NCBI GenBank assembly: GCA_945897805.1
Contig: CAMDFX010000001.1
Span: 1-64,000, forward strand
DNA length: 64,000 nt
Direction: 5' to 3'
DNA from: Chryseobacterium gleum
Lineage (GTDB): Bacteria > Bacteroidota > Bacteroidia > Flavobacteriales_D > Crocinitomicaceae
Below, piece by piece: positions 59,782-64,000 of the stretch; positions within the stretch are counted from its first letter, which is position 1; each line of letters starts with the position of its first letter. A program made the translations under genes and the position numbers. A model generated the notes under the pieces. The model saw only the letters and a list, made by a program, of their open reading frames with translations, was not told the origin of the DNA and searched no databases.

Positions 59782-60944
59782 TGTTTATAAAGTAATTCTC
59801 TGTAATATTTACCCATGTCCATAGCCAAACGCATGTAATGGAATTTATCTCTTACGAAGTTCCATCCATTTTGTGACATTTTTTTGCGAATTTCTTCATT
59901 TTCTATCAATAATGCCAACTTTTCAGTGAATTTTGTCAGGTCACCTTTTGGAATTACAAAGCCTGTAACACCCTCACTAACAATGTCTTTTACTCCTCCA
60001 ACATCGGTTGAAATGACTGGCAAATTACTTGCCTGACCTTCAATTAAACTTACAGGTGTTCCTTCATTATCGGATGTTAAGCACATAATATCCATTCCAG
60101 CATTGAATGATGCAATGTCTTTAATCCAAGATGTCATGACCACTTTTTCACCGTATTTGTCATTGATTTCTTTTGATCTTGATTCGATTTCGTTTTTCAA
60201 TTCGCCGTCCCCAACAATGAAAAATTTTACCTTTTCAATTCCTTTTTCTAAAATTGACTCTACTAACTTAATAAAAAATGCGTGATTTTTAATAGGCGCC
60301 AATCTTCCAACTATCGCAACTGCGACTTCATCTTCTTTCAAATCATATTTTTTCCGAACGGCAATTCGGTTTTCTTCGATATTCAATCTGAACTTTTCTA
60401 AATCAAAACCCAAAGGAATTACTTTGATTTTATTTGCAGGACAAATTTTATGCACTTGGCTCAACTCTACTTTTTGTAATTCACTTATTGCAATAATTCC
60501 AGTCGATTTTCGCGCTAATCTTTTTTCAATAGCTTTAAAAACAGTTGTTTTAAGTGGATTAAAATAGGAATGAAATACATGTCCATGAAAGGTGTGAACT
60601 ACCACGGGAACTTTACAAGCAAACGCAGCTCTTCGTCCCAGCGCGCCTGCTTTTGAAGCATGTGTATGTACAATGTCTGGTTGAAATTCCCTAATTATTT
60701 CCTTGATTTTTTTATAAGCTTCTCTGTCAGATTTGAAGTTTGGAGCACGTTGCATCTCCTCCAAAATTTGTGGTTCAACACCATATTCATGAGGGATATG
60801 CAATGAATCTGCTTCACCTTCTTCGGGCAAACCTCCAATCAATAAAGTTTCAAATTCCCCATCTAAAAAGCGAGTTAAAAAAGTAGCATTGTATGTAGGT
60901 CCACCAATGTTGAAGCGATTTATTATCCTCAATACTTTAATCAT
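59778..60944 (-). CDS. Glycosyltransferase family 4
   Basis: RIINRFNIGGPTYNATFL; VHTHASKAGALGRRAAF; EGTPVSLIEGQASNLPVISTDVGGVKDIV. Confidence 0.93.
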   Translation of the reverse strand: MIKVLRIINRFNIGGPTYNATFLTRFLDGEFETLLIGGLPEEGEADSLHIPHEYGVEPQILEEMQRAPNFKSDREAYKKIKEIIREFQPDIVHTHASKAGALGRRAAFACKVPVVVHTFHGHVFHSYFNPLKTTVFKAIEKRLARKSTGIIAISELQKVELSQVHKICPANKIKVIPLGFDLEKFRLNIEENRIAVRKKYDLKEDEVAVAIVGRLAPIKNHAFFIKLVESILEKGIEKVKFFIVGDGELKNEIESRSKEINDKYGEKVVMTSWIKDIASFNAGMDIMCLTSDNEGTPVSLIEGQASNLPVISTDVGGVKDIVSEGVTGFVIPKGDLTKFTEKLALLIENEEIRKKMSQNGWNFVRDKFHYMRLAMDMGKYYRELLYKQ

Positions 60945-61125
60945 CCTTTCTGCTTGTCTGTGCTTTGAAGTTCCAAAAGTAATGTTTTGCTTTTGTTTTG
61001 GGATTGCTCAATAAAACTATTTATGAAATTATTATTTAATTGTCGGTGAAGAGTTGTTGATAAAGTTTCGTTAAATCAATCATTACATATCAGATTAATG
61101 TTCATTTTTATCAAAATTTTAAGCT

Positions 61126-62595
61126 ATGAAGATTCTAAGTTTATCTATATGGTTGATTTTTCTCTTTCAAATCGAAAATTCATTCATTTTTTCGCAAAGC
61201 GAGTTAGATAATGTCAAAAATCAAATTGTAAATGATCCATTGTTAGCCAATGCAAGTGTTGGGATTTGTGTAATCGATTTAACTACAGGAGATAAAATCC
61301 TTCAGAATCAATCCAAAACTTCGCTCTCTCCTGCTTCAACCACCAAACTTTTTTCAACTGCTACTGCTTTTGAAATCTTGGGTGAAAATTACCAAACTGA
61401 AACAAAACTTTACACCACAAGTGAAATATCTGCCGCAGGTATCGTTTCTGGTGATTTATGGATTCGTGGCGGTGGAGATGTAACTTTGGGCAGCAAATAC
61501 TATAATTCAGAGGGAAATGAGTCAGATTTTCTTGCAAAATGGGCTGATACTTTATTTAAAATAGGTGTTCGAAAAATTGAAGGGAACATTATTGGTGATG
61601 CTTCTGAATTTGGATACAGAGGCGCCCCTGACGGCTGGACTTGGAATGACATGGGTAATTATTACGGCGCTGGACCCTCTGGATTGCCGATATATGACAA
61701 TATGTTGCGCTACTATTTTAAGATCAATGGAATTGCCACAAAACCGGAATTATTGAAAACTTTTCCAATCGTTGAAAATTTCAACTTCAATAACTACATC
61801 GAAGGAAGTAGCTCTAATGGCGACAATTCATACATCTACGGCGCGCCATATTCATTAGACCGTTTTGGAACTGGATTTTTGGAAGCAAATAGCAATATTA
61901 CTGTAAAGGGAAGTATTCCTGATCCTGAATTGCAATTTGCAATCGAGCTTAAAAAAGCGCTCATAGAAAGGGGAATTGAAGTAAATGGGAAAGCCCAAAA
62001 TGCGCGAAATATGCAATTGGAGTCAGCATGGAAAAGATACAGCGTTGGACATTTTTTGATTTTTAAACACAAAAGTCCAACAGTGGCTTCGATTGCTTAT
62101 TGGACTAATTTGAAAAGCGTTAATCTTTTTGCAGAAGAGTTGGTTTGTTGGATTGGATTTCATAAAAATGGCAACGGTTCGACAGAAAATGGCATCAATT
62201 ACATGGATAAGTTTTGGGATTCCCGCATCAACACCGCGGGACTATTTTTGAAAGACGGCAGCGGACTTTCACGCACAAATGCCATTAGTGCAGAGCACTT
62301 TTGTGAATTATTGAAACACATGCACCACTCAAAAAATGCAGCAGCTTTCAAAAAAACGTTGGCAATTGCAGGAGAAACGGGAACCATGGCAGAAATTTGT
62401 AAAAATCAAGCGGGTGAAGGTAGAGTCAAAGCCAAAAGTGGAACGATGTCAAAAGTAAAATCTTACGCAGGTTATGTAACTACAAAATCAGGGAAAGAAT
62501 TGGCTTTTGCGTTTATTTTCAATAATTACAATTGTACAAATAGCGCACTGGTTTTGAAGATCGAAAAGCTGATGAATACCATGGCTTTGATGTAA
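61126..62595 (+). CDS. dacB: D-alanyl-D-alanine carboxypeptidase/endopeptidase (PBP4 family)
   Basis: SLSPASTTKLFSTATA (SxxK); DGSGLSRTNAIS (SxN context); VKAKSGTMSKVKSYAGYV (KSGT). Confidence 0.94.
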   Translation: MKILSLSIWLIFLFQIENSFIFSQSELDNVKNQIVNDPLLANASVGICVIDLTTGDKILQNQSKTSLSPASTTKLFSTATAFEILGENYQTETKLYTTSEISAAGIVSGDLWIRGGGDVTLGSKYYNSEGNESDFLAKWADTLFKIGVRKIEGNIIGDASEFGYRGAPDGWTWNDMGNYYGAGPSGLPIYDNMLRYYFKINGIATKPELLKTFPIVENFNFNNYIEGSSSNGDNSYIYGAPYSLDRFGTGFLEANSNITVKGSIPDPELQFAIELKKALIERGIEVNGKAQNARNMQLESAWKRYSVGHFLIFKHKSPTVASIAYWTNLKSVNLFAEELVCWIGFHKNGNGSTENGINYMDKFWDSRINTAGLFLKDGSGLSRTNAISAEHFCELLKHMHHSKNAAAFKKTLAIAGETGTMAEICKNQAGEGRVKAKSGTMSKVKSYAGYVTTKSGKELAFAFIFNNYNCTNSALVLKIEKLMNTMALM

Positions 62596-62737
62596 GTGAT
62601 TTTAGCCGTTAGAATCACTTACAGTCCTTATTTTTCTGGTATCTTCAGGTTTTTAAAACCCAATTTGTCAATTATTTTCACCACTTTCTTTCAAAAATCA
62701 ATATTTTAAGGGAACTTTGCATACATTATTAGGGTAA

Positions 62738-64000
62738 ATGAGAACAAAATACATCGATTTAATAGACCAAACTTTTGATTTTCCGCAAGATGAGTTCAAC
62801 TTGCAAGACGACCGATTAATTTTTCATGGAATTGATTTGATGCGATTGATTGAAGAATATGGCACACCATTGAAATTCAATTATCTGCCTCAGATTTCGT
62901 ACAATGTGCAAAGAGCCAAAGGTTGGTTTAGAGAAGCGATGAATAATATCGGTTACACAGGAAATTATTATTATTCCTATTGCACAAAAAGTTCGCATTT
63001 TGCCTTTGTTTTGGATGAAGTTTTGAAAAATGATGTACACATTGAAACGTCTTCAGCTTTCGATATTGATATCGTTAAAAATTTATATAATTCAGGGAAA
63101 ATAGCAGATGGAAAGTACGTGATTTGTAACGGATATAAACCTGAAAAATATATCAATAACATTGCGTCTTTGATGGCTGAAACAAATTTGAATATCGTTC
63201 CTGTTGTCGACAATACGCAAGAATTGCAAGATTTACTTTCAGCGACAGACAAGGATTTGAATATCGGTATTCGAATTGCTTCGGAGGAAGAACCAAAATT
63301 TGAATTTTATACCTCTCGTCTAGGTATTCGTTACCGTGAAATTGTTCCGTTTTATAAGGCGATGGTTCACGACAATCCGAGAGTTAAAGTGAAAATGTTG
63401 CATTTCTTTATCAATACTGGAATCAACGACACTTCCTACTATTGGAACGAATTAACCAAATTGTTGCGCATCTATTGCGACTTGAAAAAAGTTTGTCCAA
63501 CTTTAGATTCACTGAATATCGGCGGTGGATTTCCAATCAAAAAATCATTGGCATTCGATTTCGATTATGCTTACATGGTGAAAGAAATTTTAACGCAAGT
63601 GAAAAGAATGTGCACAGACAATGACATTCCTGAACCACACATTGTCACTGAATTTGGATCATTTACAGTCGGCGAAAGTGGTGGTGCTATTTTCAATGTT
63701 TTGCACCAAAAACAACAAAATGACCGTGAAAAATGGAGCATGATTGATTCGTCTTTCATGACCAATTTACCAGATACTTGGGCAATTAATCAACGATTTA
63801 TTATGCTGCCGATCAACAGATGGAACGACGATTATGAACGCGTTTTATTGGGAGGTTTGACATGTGATAGCGATGATTATTACAATTCAGAGCAACATTC
63901 AAATGCGATTTATTTGCCAAAGTTCAATAAAAACAAACCTTTGTACATTGGATTTTTCAATACGGGCGCATACCAAGAAACCATCGGAGGATTTGGCGGA
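62738..64000 (+). CDS. speA: Biosynthetic arginine decarboxylase, partial (runs off window)
   Basis: Open frame from ATG 62738 to the window end: MRTKYIDLIDQTFDFPQDEF..LIEEYGTPLKFNYLPQISYNVQRAK..YYYSYCTKSSHF..LNIGGGFPIKKS..FNTGAYQETIGGFGG; not in the ORF track because it has no stop in the window. Confidence 0.88.
   Translation, partial: MRTKYIDLIDQTFDFPQDEFNLQDDRLIFHGIDLMRLIEEYGTPLKFNYLPQISYNVQRAKGWFREAMNNIGYTGNYYYSYCTKSSHFAFVLDEVLKNDVHIETSSAFDIDIVKNLYNSGKIADGKYVICNGYKPEKYINNIASLMAETNLNIVPVVDNTQELQDLLSATDKDLNIGIRIASEEEPKFEFYTSRLGIRYREIVPFYKAMVHDNPRVKVKMLHFFINTGINDTSYYWNELTKLLRIYCDLKKVCPTLDSLNIGGGFPIKKSLAFDFDYAYMVKEILTQVKRMCTDNDIPEPHIVTEFGSFTVGESGGAIFNVLHQKQQNDREKWSMIDSSFMTNLPDTWAINQRFIMLPINRWNDDYERVLLGGLTCDSDDYYNSEQHSNAIYLPKFNKNKPLYIGFFNTGAYQETIGGFGG

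Noticed and set aside
1-64000. tRNA/rRNA genes, prophage, transposase, toxin-antitoxin or defence islands
   Set aside because: No supporting motifs, ORFs or cloverleaf-like sequences found by reading; a tRNAscan/Rfam run would be needed for certainty.

Overview
This 64 kb AT-rich window is chromosomal and looks Bacteroidota, probably Flavobacteriales-like. The evidence is T9SS type A/B sorting domains, a caa3-type oxidase accessory operon, TAnnTTTG promoter-like elements and DUF1343/DUF2279/DUF6089 proteins. I see about 58 credible CDS, mostly housekeeping: class I RNR, oxidase assembly, purE/purK, prfB, uvrA, suf genes, fabF, riboflavin genes, nadK, pdxJ. There is also an envelope/exopolysaccharide block (wecA-like, wzc-like, wza-like, GT4). 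I found no tRNA, rRNA, CRISPR array, transposase, prophage or recognisable defence system. The most interesting non-textbook signals are: (1) a mosaic, modular intergenic repeat family with a conserved hairpin, present three times (1-150, 6281-6582, 15668-15821), in convergent gaps where both flanks are visible; (2) two tandem COX3 paralogues, each with a large unrelated soluble insertion in the same TM3-TM4 loop, next to a degenerate SCO paralogue; (3) an 8-bp-period tandem array between sufT-like and fabF; (4) a lolC-like gene with no ATG/GTG/TTG at the conserved N-terminus (probable ATT start); (5) a prfB without the programmed frameshift; (6) promoter-like motifs lying directly on start codons (candidate leaderless mRNAs); (7) a 12-bp-repeat-encoded Tyr-Gly tail on the Wzc-like kinase. 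No clear new multi-gene system was seen. All homology calls come from recognising the protein sequences; no database search was run.
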